From assembly GCF_010183535.1 (NCBI RefSeq), contig NC_071330.1, positions 558,001 through 622,000 of the forward strand: a DNA stretch of 64,000 bases. Direction: 5' to 3'. The DNA comes from Caenorhabditis remanei (lineage: Eukaryota; Nematoda; Chromadorea; Rhabditida; Rhabditidae). Every line of letters begins with the position of its first letter. Position 1 is the stretch's first letter. The notes under the pieces are model-generated. The model was not told the origin of the DNA. It saw only the letters and a list, made by a program, of their open reading frames with translations, and ran no database searches. Made by a program: the position numbers and the translations under genes. Of the stretch, positions 39,199-54,100 are shown one piece after another.

Positions 39199-42100
39199 AT
39201 GGTCCGGATGCGGCCGGATCTGCAATGTTTCAATCCGAGAGACTATCAGGTCGAACTATTGGATAAAGCGTCGAAAAAGAATACGATTGTCCAGTTGGGA
39301 ACCGGTTCCGGAAAGACTTTCATCGCAGTTCTTCTCCTCAAAGAGTATGGTGTTCAAATGTTCGCTCCGTATGGTCAAGGAGGCAAACGAGCCTTTTTTA
39401 TTGTTGAAAAAGGTAGAAATTATGAAAATCAGTTTAAAAATCTGGAAATTTGAGTCAAAATTACAAAAAACTGAGTTTTTCTGTCAAAAGATAAGGAAAA
39501 TCGAAGAAAAAACACCAAAAAAAATGAAAGAATTGGCTAAAATTTTAAGAAAAGTGAATCAGAATCTGGAATTCTTGTTCAAAATAGTGAAAAATGGAGA
39601 GTTTTTCATTAAAAAGATTTAAAACTTAAAATATCAGTTTCTAAACCCGAAAATGCGTTTTTCAGCTCAAAAATGTTGTGAAAATGTGAAAAATCGCATT
39701 TCTGGACCAAAAATCTATAAAATTTCAGTTTTTCCCTGTAGAAATGCTGATAAATTACCGATTTTGAGTCAAAACTGACAAAAGTCTCATTGTTTTGACC
39801 ATTCTGCGTCTTTTTTGAAACTTTTTCGTCAATATTAACATATTTTCTTCAAAAATCCAGTTTTCCCACTTTTGAGACTCAAAAAACCTCATTTTTTGAA
39901 CACAAAATCATAAAATTAGATTTTCCTTTTGAAAATGATTGGAAATCGTTCTGAAATTATTGGAGAAAAGCGAAAACGTTGAAAAAGGCAGAAAAATTGA
40001 GGTTGAGGACGAAAAATCACTTTTTCAAGTTGAAAATGACCGATTTTTCTGACGAAAAGTGTCTAAATTTGCTCCAAAAGTGCCAAAAATAGATTTCCTA
40101 AATAGTTATCTCTACAGTTTTTGTCGATTTTCACGATTTTTTCCAACTAAAAACTTCAGATGGGTTTTGCAGACGAAAATGTGTTAACTTTGAGTAAAAA
40201 AACTCCGGTTTTGAACCAATTTTAATGATTTTTTCGGCCTAAAATCCAATTTTTCCAGTAAATCTCGTGGAACAACAAGCGAAACACATCGAAGTGCACA
40301 CAAGTTTCAAAGTTGGTCAAGTTCACGGAATGACGAGTACAGAGTTATGGAAGAGTCCAGAGAGTTGTGATGAGTTCATGCGACAGAATCATGTGCGTTT
40401 GGGGGAAAAATAGAGATTTTCAGGCATTTTTTTATCGATTTTGTTGCAAAAATCCGGCTGAAAATGATGAAAAATGACGTTTTTAAGCCATCTGAGAGCC
40501 ATTTGACTTTTCAAAACTTAATTTTTTCCAGGTTGTCGTAATCACAGCTCAATGTCTTTTGGATCTGATAAATCACGCGTATGTGAAACTACAGGATACT
40601 TGTGTTCTCATTTTCGACGAATGTCATCATGCACTCGGATCGAAACATCCATATCGATTGATTATGATAAAATATAAAGAATTGAAGAAGGCAGGCCATC
40701 CAGTTCCACGAGTTCTTGGTCTCACTGCGAGTCTTATCAAAGAGAAAGTGGCACCGGAAAAGTTGACAGAACAGTTGAATAAGTTGGAATCAGTTCTGGA
40801 TAGTGTCATTGAGACAGCCAGTGATTTGGTCACGGTAAGTACGAGAAATTGACTGAAATTGGGCTGAAATTCTGGCTTGAGAATTGAGAATCCTGAATTC
40901 AGAATCCCTGAATCCTAAAATTTGGACTCCGGATTCAGAAGCTTCCGTCTTCAATTCTTACTTTCAGAATTCAGAATCACTATTCCTGAATCCGATTTGG
41001 CGATGTCTGAAGCCTGAAGATGAGATTCTAAGCGTCAAATCCAGAATCCTGAAATTCACAATCTCGATTTCTGAATCTTGACGTCAGGATTCTGAATCCC
41101 TGATTCTTGAATCCAGAATCTCGATTTCTGAATCTTGACGTCAGGATTCTGAATTCCAACATTACAATCCTGAAAGCGGAACTCTTTGAAATCTGGATAC
41201 GTTGTCCTGAATCTTTAACTCTAAATTCTGAATCCGTGATCTTGGAATCTGAATTTTGAGCTACGTATCCAGAACGTTTAGTTCCTGAATTCAGAATCCT
41301 TCATTCTCCAATTCTGAATTCCGAATCTTGAATTCTGAATCTTGAAATCTGAACTTTGAGTTACATATCCAGAAGTTCGATTCTTGAATTCAGGATTCTG
41401 AATCTCTGATTCTCCAATTCTAAATTTCTAAATCCAGAATCTCATTTTTCTTCATTTCCAGCTCTCCAAATACGGCGCAAAACCATTCGAAGCGCTCGTC
41501 CTCTGCCGTGATTTCGAAACCGAGAACCTCCCTCTCCCCCACTATGAAACCATCATGGCGCTGCTGCTCGACACGGAGAAATTCGTCAATCACACTACCG
41601 TATTCCATCCGGATCTCGATTTGGATCCACGTCGATCGATCCGTGATTCACTGAAAACGACGAAAGCCGTGTTGAGACAACTCGGTCCGTGGGCCGCCTG
41701 GAAAATCGCTGCAATGTGGGAAAAGGAATTGTCGAAACTGACGAAATCACAGATTCTACCCGATAAAGCACTACTTTTTCTCAATTTGGCGAAGACCTCG
41801 ATGACGACGGTCAAGAGATTATTGGAGCCGGAGGTAAGGGCGAAATTTTCTAGAATTTCAGCCGAGAATATTGATTTTTACACTGAAAAATTGAGAATTT
41901 CACTCAATTTTCGCACAACATTTGAAGAATAAGGAGTTCGGATTGGCAAATTGGCTTAAAATCGTGGATTTTTCAGTGAAAAATGGGAGTTTTTAGCCAT
42001 TTCTTCCTTAAAAAAACAGTTTTTCCCCATTTTCAGTGAAAATAGTGGAAATCGTGAAATTTTGTAGCTTTTCGACGGAAAATGGCTGAAATTCCACTGT

Positions 42101-45100
42101 TTTCAGTGGGAAATTGCAGAAAATGACAGATTTAACGATTTTAAGTATGGAGTACATGAAAATTACTGTTTTAAACGTGAAAAATGACTGAAAATCCTGA
42201 AAATTAGCAGAATTCTAGCCAAATTATGAAAAATGTAGAAAAATTTCACTTTATTTAAAAGAGAAAATGGGGAAGAACTGTTTTTAAGCAAAAAATCGCT
42301 GAAAAATTCTCGATTTTCAGTCGATTTGCCATTCCGAACCGCTAATTTTTGGGAAAGTGAGAAAATTCCTGGGTTTTTGGGGCAGAAATGAGTGAAATTC
42401 TCATTTTTCAGTGCTGAAAATCCAGTAAAATCTAAGCATTTCCCCTCCAAAACTCTAAATTTCTCTATTTTCCATTCAGACTTCGTTTTTGATCAATTTT
42501 CCGATAAAAACAAGATTTTTGCTGGCACCTAGACATTTGGACACACAGACAGACATTCAGACCTCTAAAGGTCTTAAAATCTGGAATTCGAATTCACAGA
42601 AAGATAATCGGACATCCTAACAGACATATTAGTTTGGCACAGTTCTTACAACTGCGCTCCACCGAAATCGCCTTGAAAATTGTCTCTTTTTCTCTGAGTC
42701 TCTCAATTTCGCACACTCTTTTCTTCGGTTTTGGTAGAGCGCGGTTGTAAGAAGCGTGCCGTGCTGATATCACTGTCAAATATCTATCATTTTGATATTC
42801 TGGCCGTTAGATGCTGAAAATCATCTGAAAATGTGATTTTGTAAAAATCAAATCGGACATCCGGATTCCGGATGTACAGACAGACATTTGAACGTTTTCA
42901 CTTGTGAAAACATGAGCAAAGTTAAAGGAGGACTGAAGTCATATTTTTTTATTTCAGATTCTGATACTTCAAAAAATTCTGAACAACTTTCACCATTGGA
43001 GCATATGCTAAAAATCGCTCTAAACACCCTAAATTCACGTTTTCCCGGCTCAAAAGGAGCCTAGATGGAAGAGTTTTCCCATGCGAATTTTTGCCCCTGT
43101 GTAGTCCTCTCGGACAAAATTATTTCTTTTTATTTCTCGATTTTTTGTTTTCTTGATTTTTTCAACAAAATTTCGTGTTTTATTCAATTTATATCGTAAA
43201 AAAATAAGAAAAAACACGAAAATTTGTTTAAAAAAGCAAGAAAATGAGAAATCGAGAGATAAAGAGAAATAGTTTTGTCCGAGAGGACTACACGGGGGCG
43301 AAAATTCGCGTGGGAAAACTCTTCCACGTAGGCTCCTTTTGAGCCGGGAAAACGTGAATTTAGGGTGTTTAGAACGATTTTTAGCACATGCTCCAATGAT
43401 GAAAGTTGCTCAGAATTTTTTGAAGTATCAGAATCTGAAATAAAAAATATGACTTCAGTCCTCCTTTAAGTTTGTACTGATATTTGAGAAACAAACAGAT
43501 ATCCAGGCACACAGAGACACAGATAGACAATCGGACATCTGGATTTACAGATCTTCACAGATATCAGTGTAAAAATCAGTTTTTTAAGCAAATCCAGTTT
43601 TCTAGCTGTGAAATAGCTCTAAATCCGGAAAATGCTCAAAAAGAGCTGAATATTTATATTTTTGAGTCATGTCAAATATAATTTGTTATACTATCAGAAA
43701 ACAGATTATTTCAGAATGAAACTTGCAATTTTCGGTTAGAAATCACTCAACTAGTCTCAAGTTGCTCTGAAAAACCAGATGTAGTCAGATTTTCCATCCC
43801 AAAATCCATTTATAAGAAAATAGGAAAAATCTGAGTTTCTCAAGCGGACAAATACTGAAACACCCGCTTTTTCCTTAGAAAAATAACTTTTTTCAGTCAG
43901 AAATCACAGAATTTCCACTCCAAACCCTTGCATTCTTCAATTTTTGAGCTCTGAAAATGAGAAATTTCCTATTTTAAGTGTAAAAATCAATTTTCTCGAC
44001 TGAAAACCCAGTAAAATCATAGAATTTACACTTCAAAACTGCAATTTTCCTCTCTTTTTTTAGATGAGAAAAGTGAAATCACTCGCAGACCTCGAGAAAT
44101 TTGTCCCACAACGTTTCGTTCGTCTCTTCGAATCGCTGGAAATGTTTGAACCAGAATTCCAAATGAAAAGAATGAATCGAGAAGTTCCCGAGAAGCTTTC
44201 GGCCATTGTGTTCGTTGATCAGAGATATATTGCCTACGCTCTCTACGTAATGATACGAAATGTCAGACAGTGGGAGACAAAATTCAAATTTGTCCAATCG
44301 GATTATGTCGTCGGAGCGAGTGGACAAAATCTCGCCAATTCTGATAATCAGGGATTGCATAAGAGACAGACGGAGGTATATAAGAAAATGGGAGAGGAAA
44401 TTGAAAATCATTTAAAAAATTCTTGAATTTCAGAAATTCTGCAATAATTACTAGCTGAAATTCCTGATTTAAGAATCATAAAATTTCGATTTTTCTCCAA
44501 TTTTCGAGGAATTTCGTCAAAAAGTTACGCTTTTCATACGTATTTCAATGAATTTCAACTCAAAAACACTCATTTTCAATTTAGAATCTCAATTTCAGAT
44601 CCTATATCATAGAATTCCAGACTTTTGACCAGCGGCTGAAAAACTATAAATTCTATCTGAACTTGTTCATTTAATTATCAAGAAAGCTCGATTTTTGCAA
44701 TTTTTCGAAAAACTTTATGGAAAATCTTGTTTTTAACCCTTTTTATAAAGATTTCAACCGAAAAAATGCAAATTTTTGTCAAAATTAATCGAGAAATAGT
44801 CAAAATTGAACATTTTTCGATAGGAAAACGAGGAAGTTCTGATAAAAATCCTAATTTTTCAGCGTCAGATCAAAAATCTGAACATTTCGCCAGTTTTTTA
44901 CCCTTTTCAATCAGTTTTTCAACCAAAAATCACGATTTCTAAAATTTTATTGGTGAAAAACTGGATTTTTGGCAAATCTCAGAATTTGGAGACACATTTT
45001 CAGCCTATTTTCTCGAAAAATAGTTTGAAAAAAGTCAAAAAACAAAAAAATCACGTTTTTCTAGCATTTTTTGGTGAAAAATTGAAATAACCAGAATTTG

Positions 45101-48100
45101 AAGAGATCTCAAACTCATTTTCTGCCTTTTTTTCTCTAAAAATAGTCAAAAATCTCATTTTTTTAGGCGCTCCGCCGTTTCCACAAAAACGAGATCAACG
45201 TGCTGATTGCGACGTCTGTTCTGGAGGAAGGTGTCGACGTGAAACAGTGTAATCTCGTCATTAAATTCGATCGTCCACTCGACATGCGTTCATATGTTCA
45301 ATCAAAGGGAAGAGCTCGGAAAATGGGATCGAGATATGTGGTTATGGTGGATCATAAGGATGTACCCTCGTGTGATAGTGATTTGAAGGATTTTCAGCAG
45401 ATTGAGAAGGTGTGGGAAGAGATTCTGGAGATTCTGGAGATTCTCTGACTTCTGAATCCCTAAATTTTGACCAGAATTCTGGATTCTCAGTTCTAAAGTC
45501 GGATTTCTCCGTTTCAAAAATTCCAGATACAGTATGCTGGATTCCTAATACTGAAATTGAAGAGATTCTGGAGATTTTATGAATTCCGAATCCCTAAATT
45601 TTGATAAAAATTCTGGAATTCTGATTCTCCGTTTCAGAATTCCAGATAAAGTATCCTGAATTCCTAATACTGGAATTGAATTCTGGAGTCGGAATTCCGA
45701 TTTCTGAATCATAAAAACCAGAATCCTATATTCTGAATATTTGGCGTCTAAACCAGAAATCCAGAATTTTACGTCACAGTGATTTGAAGGATTTTCAGCA
45801 GATTGAGAAGGTGTTTTTTAAAAGATTTTATGAATTCTGAATCCTAAATTTTGACCAGAATTCTGACTCTTCGTTTCAGAATTCCAGATACAGAATTCTG
45901 GATTCTTAATATTGTATTCAGGAGCGTTGAGCGCGGGAATTCCGAATCATAAAAACCAGAATCCTATATTCTGATTCCTGAATCTTGAATTACTAAACTG
46001 AATTCTAGAATCTTAGTCCAGACTTTTGGATTCTGGAGTTCTGAACTCTGACTTCTGAATCCCTAAATTTTGACCAGAATTCCGGATTCTCAGTACTGTA
46101 TTCAGATTCTCCGTTTTAGAATTCCAGATACAGTATCCTGGATTCCTAATACTGGATTCTGGAGCGTTGGTCGCGGAATTCTGATTTCTGAATCATAAAA
46201 ACCAGAAACCTGTATTCTGATTCTTTCGCTTCTGGATTCTGGAATTCTGAATTCTATATCTGGTTTTTCAGTTCTGACACTCAACGACTGGATTCTGGAG
46301 CCGGAATTCTGAATCATAAAAACCAGAATTTCTATACTGAATTCTAGAATTTCAGTCCTAGAATACAGAATCCCGTCCCTTTTCCAGATTGAGAAGGTGT
46401 GTGATTCTGGAGATTCTGTGACTTCTGAATCCTAAATTTTGGCCGGAAATCTGGATTCTCAATTCTGTATTCTCGATTTGCCGTTTCAGAGTTCCAGATT
46501 CTGGTTTTTCAGTTTTGAAACTCAAGGAATGGATTCTGGAGCCGGAACTTTGTTTTCTGAATCATAAAAACCTGGATTCCATTTTGTGATCCCTAAATCT
46601 TGAATTACTATACTCAGTTCTAGAATCTTGAATCTGGGATACAGAATTTTCAATCGTGATTCTGACTTCTGAATCCCCTCTCTTTTCCAGATTCTCCTTA
46701 GCCGCCACCGTACCGTCAACAATCCAACCGAAGACGACTCCATCGACTTCAATCTGGACGATGTCGACCATCTGATGCCACCATATGTCGTCGAGTCGAC
46801 TGGAGCCGAGTTGAAATTGTCAAATGCTATTGCGTTGGTTAATCGGTAAGGGATTTTCAGTTGAAGGATCCGGAATTAAATCAAATACTAAAAACCCTGA
46901 AAAAGCCGTCGAAAATCAAGATATTCTAGTTTTTAGCCGTTTTTTTAAAGAGAATTTGCCGGCACCGAGACATCTGGACAAACAGACAGACATTTAGATT
47001 TCTAAAGATCAGAAATTCTGGATTTCGGACATTTTTTTTCTAAAAAGGAGTTTTTGGGGTCAAAAACCTTGAATTTGAATGAAAACTGTAAGTATTTCGA
47101 GTAAAGACCCACAAAAACCTGTTTTTAACCGCAAAATCAGAAAAATTTTAGGAAAAATCACAGAAATTTTTTGAATTCCGCCTAGAGCACTTTTACCAAC
47201 AAAAAAAACCCAAATTTAAAAAAAAAACCAAAAATTTTTTTTAGTAGTTTTTACAACAAGATAAGGCCAAAACTACACTATTTCAAAACCGTATTCCACT
47301 CAACTCTGAGATGGATAAAATTGCTCCAAAAAACCTTTCGAGACCCAAAATCTTTTCATTTCCAGGTACTGCTCAAAACTCCCATCCGACATTTTCACCC
47401 GCCTCGTCCCCCACTCGAGAATTATTCCAGTCGAAGATCGAGGTGTGACGAAATACTGTGCTGAGCTCCTACTCCCTATCAACTCTCCCATCAAACACGC
47501 CATCATTCTGAAGGATCCAATGCCGAATAAGAAGGCCGCTCAGATGGCCGTCGCTCTTGAAGCGTGTCGTCAGTTGCATTTGAAAGGAGAACTCGATGAT
47601 AATCTACTTCCAAAGGGACGTGAATCGATCGCGAAACTTCTGGAGCATATCGACGATGAGCCGGATGAATACGCGCCTGGAATGGCGCTGAAAGTTGGAT
47701 CATCGAAGCGAAAGCAGTTGTATGATAAGAAAATCGCCAGAGCACTCAACGAATCACGTGTGGAACCGGAGAAGGAGTGTTATATCTATGCACTTGAGTT
47801 GGAACGATTCAGAGAACCCGATTCGATTCTGAATCCAAAGGGACGCGTTTTCCAGGATCCGGTTGAATACGATTATTGTTTTGGTTTCTTGAGTACCAAG
47901 GATATTCCCAAGGTGATCAGAACTGAAAATGAGAGGAAAAATTGCATTAAATCGTGAAATCGGATACCAAAAGTTTGGTCCAAAACACTGAAAAAACCGT
48001 CGAAAATTAATGGTTGAGCGATTTTGGAGAGATTTTCCTTGCAAAAACCAGGTTTTTTGCTTTCATCCGGACATCTGGACAGATAGACATTTTTGAATAT

Positions 48101-51100
48101 CAAATCCCTGAAATTTCGGAAGAATCCGGACATCGGGGCATCTGGATAGCACATCGAGACTCTTTCGCCTTCAAAAACGCTGAAAATCCTATAAACCTCG
48201 GATTCCTGGACGGACTGACACACATTTAGACATCTAGATCTCAAATCTGAGTCCCAGCGGTTAGAACGTTCGAAAAACATACATTTAACCAGAGACCCGC
48301 CAAACTACTAGAGACATCTGGACACACAGACGGAGCGGAACGGAAATCGGAACTTTTTTCCGTCGCAAATGTTCCGAAAACCTTTTCGAAATACGTTTTT
48401 TCGGAAATTTTTGAAAAGTTCCGAATTCCGAACTTTCCGAATTCTTGTTGTGAGATGATGGAGATTTTGGAGCTCTCTGACTTCTGAATCCCTAACTTTA
48501 GACCAAAACGGGCTTCTAAATCCTCGATTCTCAGTTCTGGCTTCTGATTATCCGTCTCTGAATCCACGATGGTGGTTTCTGAGTTCTGATGCCCAAAGAC
48601 TGGATTCTGGAACCGGAAACTTGATTTACTGGATTCTGGAGCGTTGGGCGCAGAAATCTGATTTCTGAATCAGAAAAACCAGAATCCTGTATTCTGATTC
48701 TTTCGCTTCTGGATTCTGGAGTCCTCAATTCTATATTCTGAATCCGGAATCTTGAATCTTGGATACAGAATCACAGATTTAGTATTTGTATTTTGTATTC
48801 TGAATCCCATATTCGGCGTCGAAACCTGAAATTCAGAATTTCCAATTTCGATTCTGTATTCTGAATCCCCCCTTCACAGTGATTTGAAGGATTTTCAGCA
48901 GATTGAGAAGTTGTGGAGATTCTAGAGATTCTGGAGACTCTGACTTCTGAATCCTTAAATTTTTGTCAGAATCCTTGATTCTCAGTTCTGAATCTATGAA
49001 GCTAGTTTCTGAGTTCTGATACTCAAAGACTGGATTCTGAAGCTGGAATTCTGATATCTGAATCAAAAAAACCAGAATCCTGAATTCTGATTCTTAAATC
49101 TTGAATGACTATACTGAACTCAATAAAGTTCCAAAAAATCTAGCATCCAGACACTCCATCTTTCAGATCCCTCCATTCCCAATCTTCCTCCGACAAGGCA
49201 ACATGACAGTCCGCCTAACGACTGCACCCAAAAAGACGAGTGTAACCGAGCGTCAACTGGAAGACATTCAACACTTCCACAACTACATCTTCACTCAAGT
49301 CCTCCAAATGTGTAAAAACGGTCTGGAATTCGATGTGAGCGCCACGGCACCCCTCAACACTCTAATCGTCCCTCTGAATAAGTGTAAAGACGACGAGGGA
49401 ACCTATTCGATCAATATGAAATATGTGACTGAAGTCGTCGCGAATATGGAGAATATGCCACGTGTGCCGACGGATGACGTCAGAAGGAAATATAAATTCG
49501 ATGCGGAGAACTATAAGGATGCTATCGTCATGCCGTGGTATCGAAACGTCGAGCAACCCGCATTCTATTATGTCGCTGAAGTTCTCACTCAATTCAATCC
49601 GTCCTCCCAGTTTCCTGATACGAATTTTGAGACTTTTAATGAATATTTCATTAAAAAGTATAATTTGGAGATTTATGATCAGAATCAAGCACTGTTGGAT
49701 GTGGATTTCACATCGAAGTAGGTTTTGGAGATGGAAATTTGATGAAAATTGGGTTTTTTCGTTAAAAAAAATGAAAAAAACCTGGTTTTCCTGTCAAAAA
49801 TATAGAGTTTTAATCAATTTAATTTTCATGCTAGAAACCTTGATTTCTGTCAAAAATTCATCAAAAAATGGTAATTTTCGTCCAAAAATGTTGTTTTCTG
49901 AACTTTTTCGCTGCTGAAAATTGGGTTTTAGAAAAAAAAAACGATAGAAAACGCAGTATTTTTGAACGAAACTTGCGGAAAACTTTTGGTCGAAAAATGG
50001 ATTTCAAACGATTTTTTAACGAAAAACCATCATTTTCTAGAACAAAATTGAGGAAATTATGATTTGCTGAAAATTTGGGTTTTTCTTTTGAAAAAAAATC
50101 TCTAAAAATGGTGTTTTCGTCAAAATCTTGATCTTTTTCTTCACTTTTTTTTTACCAAACACCAGATTTTTGTCAAAAATTCGTGAAATATGGTAATTTT
50201 CGTCCGATAATGTTGTTTTCTGACTTTTCCTTGGAGATTAAAGTCAATTTTTGACTAATTTTTAATCTAAAATCTTGAAATTTCAGCCAATTTTCACAAA
50301 AAGTAGTTATCAATGTCTGAAATTGTGATTTAGCTTGAAAATTCTAAAAATCTTTTAAAAAGCTACAAATATTGACGATTTCCAGTCAAAAATTGCTTTA
50401 GTTTTGAAAAAATCCATTTTTCAACTGTTTTGAATGCGAAAAAGCCCATTTTCTACAAAATTCACAGAGTTTTGACATGAAGATTCGACAAGTTTCGAAA
50501 AAAAAATCAGATTCAGCGGTTTTCAAAACAAAATTCTGATTTTTGACACATTTTTCGGTAATAAAATTGAAAATATCCAAAAAAAATTGATTTTTGACTT
50601 AGAAAATCGAAAATTTTTCAATTTTCCACAAAAAAGTTGCTAATCTCCCCCAGTTCCAGTCGTCTGAATCTTCTCCTGCCACGTCTTCAACCCCATCAAC
50701 GTCGTCAACGACGTGACTCCACCTCCTCGGTCACCTCCGTCACAGACAGAGCATCAGAATCCAAGTCATCAGAATCCGTGACGTCATCATCAGGAGCTCA
50801 CTCGACTCAACGACAGATTCTTGTTCCAGAACTGATGGATATCCATCCGATATCTGCCACATTGTGGAACGTGATCGCCGCGTTGCCATCGATTTTCTAT
50901 CGTCTGAATCAATTGTTGTTGAGTGACGAGCTCCGTGAGATTATCCTTCAGAAGGCGTTCTCCCGAGAGGATACGAAATTGAAGGCGTCACTCGAATGGA
51001 GTCCATTGACATATCCGAATGCATATGAGGAGAAACAATCGATAATTGTGAAGAAGATTCAACAGCTGAGAGAGCTCAATCAGAAAGCGCTCGAAGCGAC

Positions 51101-54100
51101 GCAGGAGAAGGAGAAAAAAGAGCAAATTCTTGATGAAGGGAAGGACACTTTTGCTATTGGAGTGTGGGATCCACAAGACGCCGCTGCTATCGGGGTGGAT
51201 ATATCGGCTAGGGATGTGATGGGAACCGATGGAGAGGATATGGATACCGTTGGACTGACTCAGGGTTGGTTTTTGATGGGTTTTGGCGTGAAAAACCGCA
51301 AAAAAACCTCAGAAAAGTGGAGAAAAAGTGGAGAAAAACACACAAATTTTGATATCCAGGACATCCGGATGAACAGATTTATTGAGAGACAGACCGAGAT
51401 ATTTGTGATCTGGCGCACCTTTGACGCTTGGTTTTTGATGGGTTTTGAGGTGAAAACTGCAAAAAAAACCTCAAAAAACAGATTCATCGACAGACTTATG
51501 AAAGAGACACTGAAATTGAGATCTGGTGCACTTTTGACGCGCGTCCCTCACCCTCGTTCGAACTGTAGAAACAAATTTGCAGAGCTAAGAAACTGGCGAG
51601 ACGTTGGCGCGTTTTCTATCAAAAACTACTTACTTTTTGATGAATTGTGAAGGAAATTACTAGCTGGCGTGCCTTTGACGCGGTTTCTAGCAAAAGCTCA
51701 TAAAAATTACTCTATTTAATGAATGGTGCTGTAAAAAATGCGTTACTGGCGCACCTTTGACGCGTTTCTCAACATTAAATTGTAGAAAAACTTCGCGGAA
51801 ATGGGATTTTTAGGCGCTGAATTGTTTGGACATCCGGACGCACCTACAGACAGACTGTCTGGCGTGCCTTTGACGCGGAAAAGATTGGGTTTTTCTCTTC
51901 AGGTCTCCACGACGGCAACATTTCCGATGAGGAGGACGATCTTCCGATCGTAATGCACGACTACACGGCTCGTCTCACCGCTGCCAACCCGATATTCGGC
52001 ATTCCACCTCAACAACCGTGGGAACAAGAGATTGAAATTGTACCGAGTGGTTGGGGAGATCTGGAGGGTGTGAATCCGAGTCCGATGCCATTCGTAAGTG
52101 GAAATTTGGGATTTTGTGGCATTTTTCAATCTAAAAATCTCAAAAAACACAAATTTTTCGAGATTCCTGGCTCAAAAACGTTGAATTTTTGTCATTTTTC
52201 AACCTATAAATTTCGAAAGTAGTGAATTTATGGCATTTTCAGCCTGAAAATCCTGAAAAAATCATTATTTGATATGATTTTTCATTTAAAAAAATGTCGA
52301 AAAATAACCATTTTACGGCATTTTTCAAACTGAAAAACTCGAAAAATCATGATTTTTGACATCTTTAACCACCAAAAATCTCGAAAAATCAAGATTTTAT
52401 AACATCTTTCATCCAAAAAATCACGAAAAATTACGATTTTATGGCCTTTTTCAATCTGAAAATATCAAAAAATCATGATTTTTACCAATTTTTCGCTCAA
52501 AAATTTCGAAAAATCACGATTTTATTGCATTGCTCAACTTAAAAATCTTGACAAATCATAATTTTCTTGCATTTTTTAACCTGAAAATCTCAAAATTCAC
52601 GATTTTCATCAATGTTTGGCCCAAAAATCATGATTTTCAACAATTTTCAGCTCAAAAACTCAAAATTTTCAGCAAATCTTTGGTGGGACGAATGAAGTGA
52701 ACATCCAAGGTCTGATGGCTGACGTCAGTCGAGTTTTCGATCCGATGGCTCCGATTCCTGGAGCACCAAGACCACCGCCACCAACGTCGATTTCCACGTC
52801 TTCTGGAGCTCCGCCCACTTCCACAACGTCTTCTAACTCTGCAACTTCTCAAACTGACGTCCCCAAAAAATTGACGAAAGAAGAGGAGAAATTGAAGAAA
52901 ATCCAAGAGGAACTACTTGCGAAGACGAAGGAACGATTAGAAGCGTTGGAGACGTCAGATGAGAGAGAAATGCCACGACGAGTTGAGGAGACGATCGATT
53001 TGGAGGAATATGGAGATGATTTGATTGAAGACGAGGAGGAGGAGGTGATTTTATAGGAGAAAAATGGAAAAAATCTGGAAAAATAACGCTTTTTAGTCGA
53101 AATTTTACGATTTTAAAGCGAATTTTCACACAATTTAGGTCTTTTAGAACTTTTGAGGGCGTTTTTAGTGAATTTGGCGGTAGTTTTTTGATTATTTTCA
53201 AAGGTTTTTCCATGAATTTCTTCTGTTTCGACCGCTTTTTCGTACGTTCTCATAGATTTAGAAACAAAATCCGTCCCAAAAAAAAACAATTTGATTGAAG
53301 ACGAGGAGGAGGTGATTTTAAGAGAGAAAATGGAAGAAAATGTGAAAAATAGCACTTAGAAAAGTGAGATTTAGTCGAAATTTAGGTTAAAACGAGCAAA
53401 AATTTAAAATTTTCAACGATTTTAAGTCTGAAAATTGCTTTTTTCTGAGAAAATCTGAATAAATAGCACTAGAAACGCGGGATTTAGTCGAAATTTAACG
53501 ATTTTGAAGCGAATTTTCAGACAATTTAGGCGTTTCCAGAAGCCGTTTTTAGTGAATTTCGCTGTAGTTTTTGATTATTTTCGGTTATTTTCAAAAGTTT
53601 TTGAGCATTTTTAGTGCTGTTTTCCCTTATTTTTTCAATGTTTCGGCGGATTTTCCGTCAATTTCCGATTTAGAAGCAAAAATCATCCAAAGGCATTTTT
53701 AGTAAATTTGACTGTAGTTTTCCATCATTTTTCGCTCATTTCAAACCGGGCCGAAACGGGCCGGCGCGTAACTCGCTTCAAACTCACTATTATGAGCTGA
53801 AAAATATACCAAAATGTAGATCTCAGCGAGTTCTATGTCCATGACCCACTAAGGGCCGGAAGGCTATTCGTTATTGTGCCGCGGGCCGGGAAAAGGGCCA
53901 AAAAACGCGGAACTGGCCAAAAAATCCATTCTAGCCCGGCCCGCGGCACATTAACGAATAGCCATCCGGCCCTTAGTAGGTCAAAAACATAGAACTCGCC
54001 GAGATCTACATTTTCGTATATTTTTCAGCTCATAATAGTGAGTTTGAAGCGAGTTACGCGCCGGTCCGTTTCGGCCCGGTTTGCAAGTATGATTTTCAAC

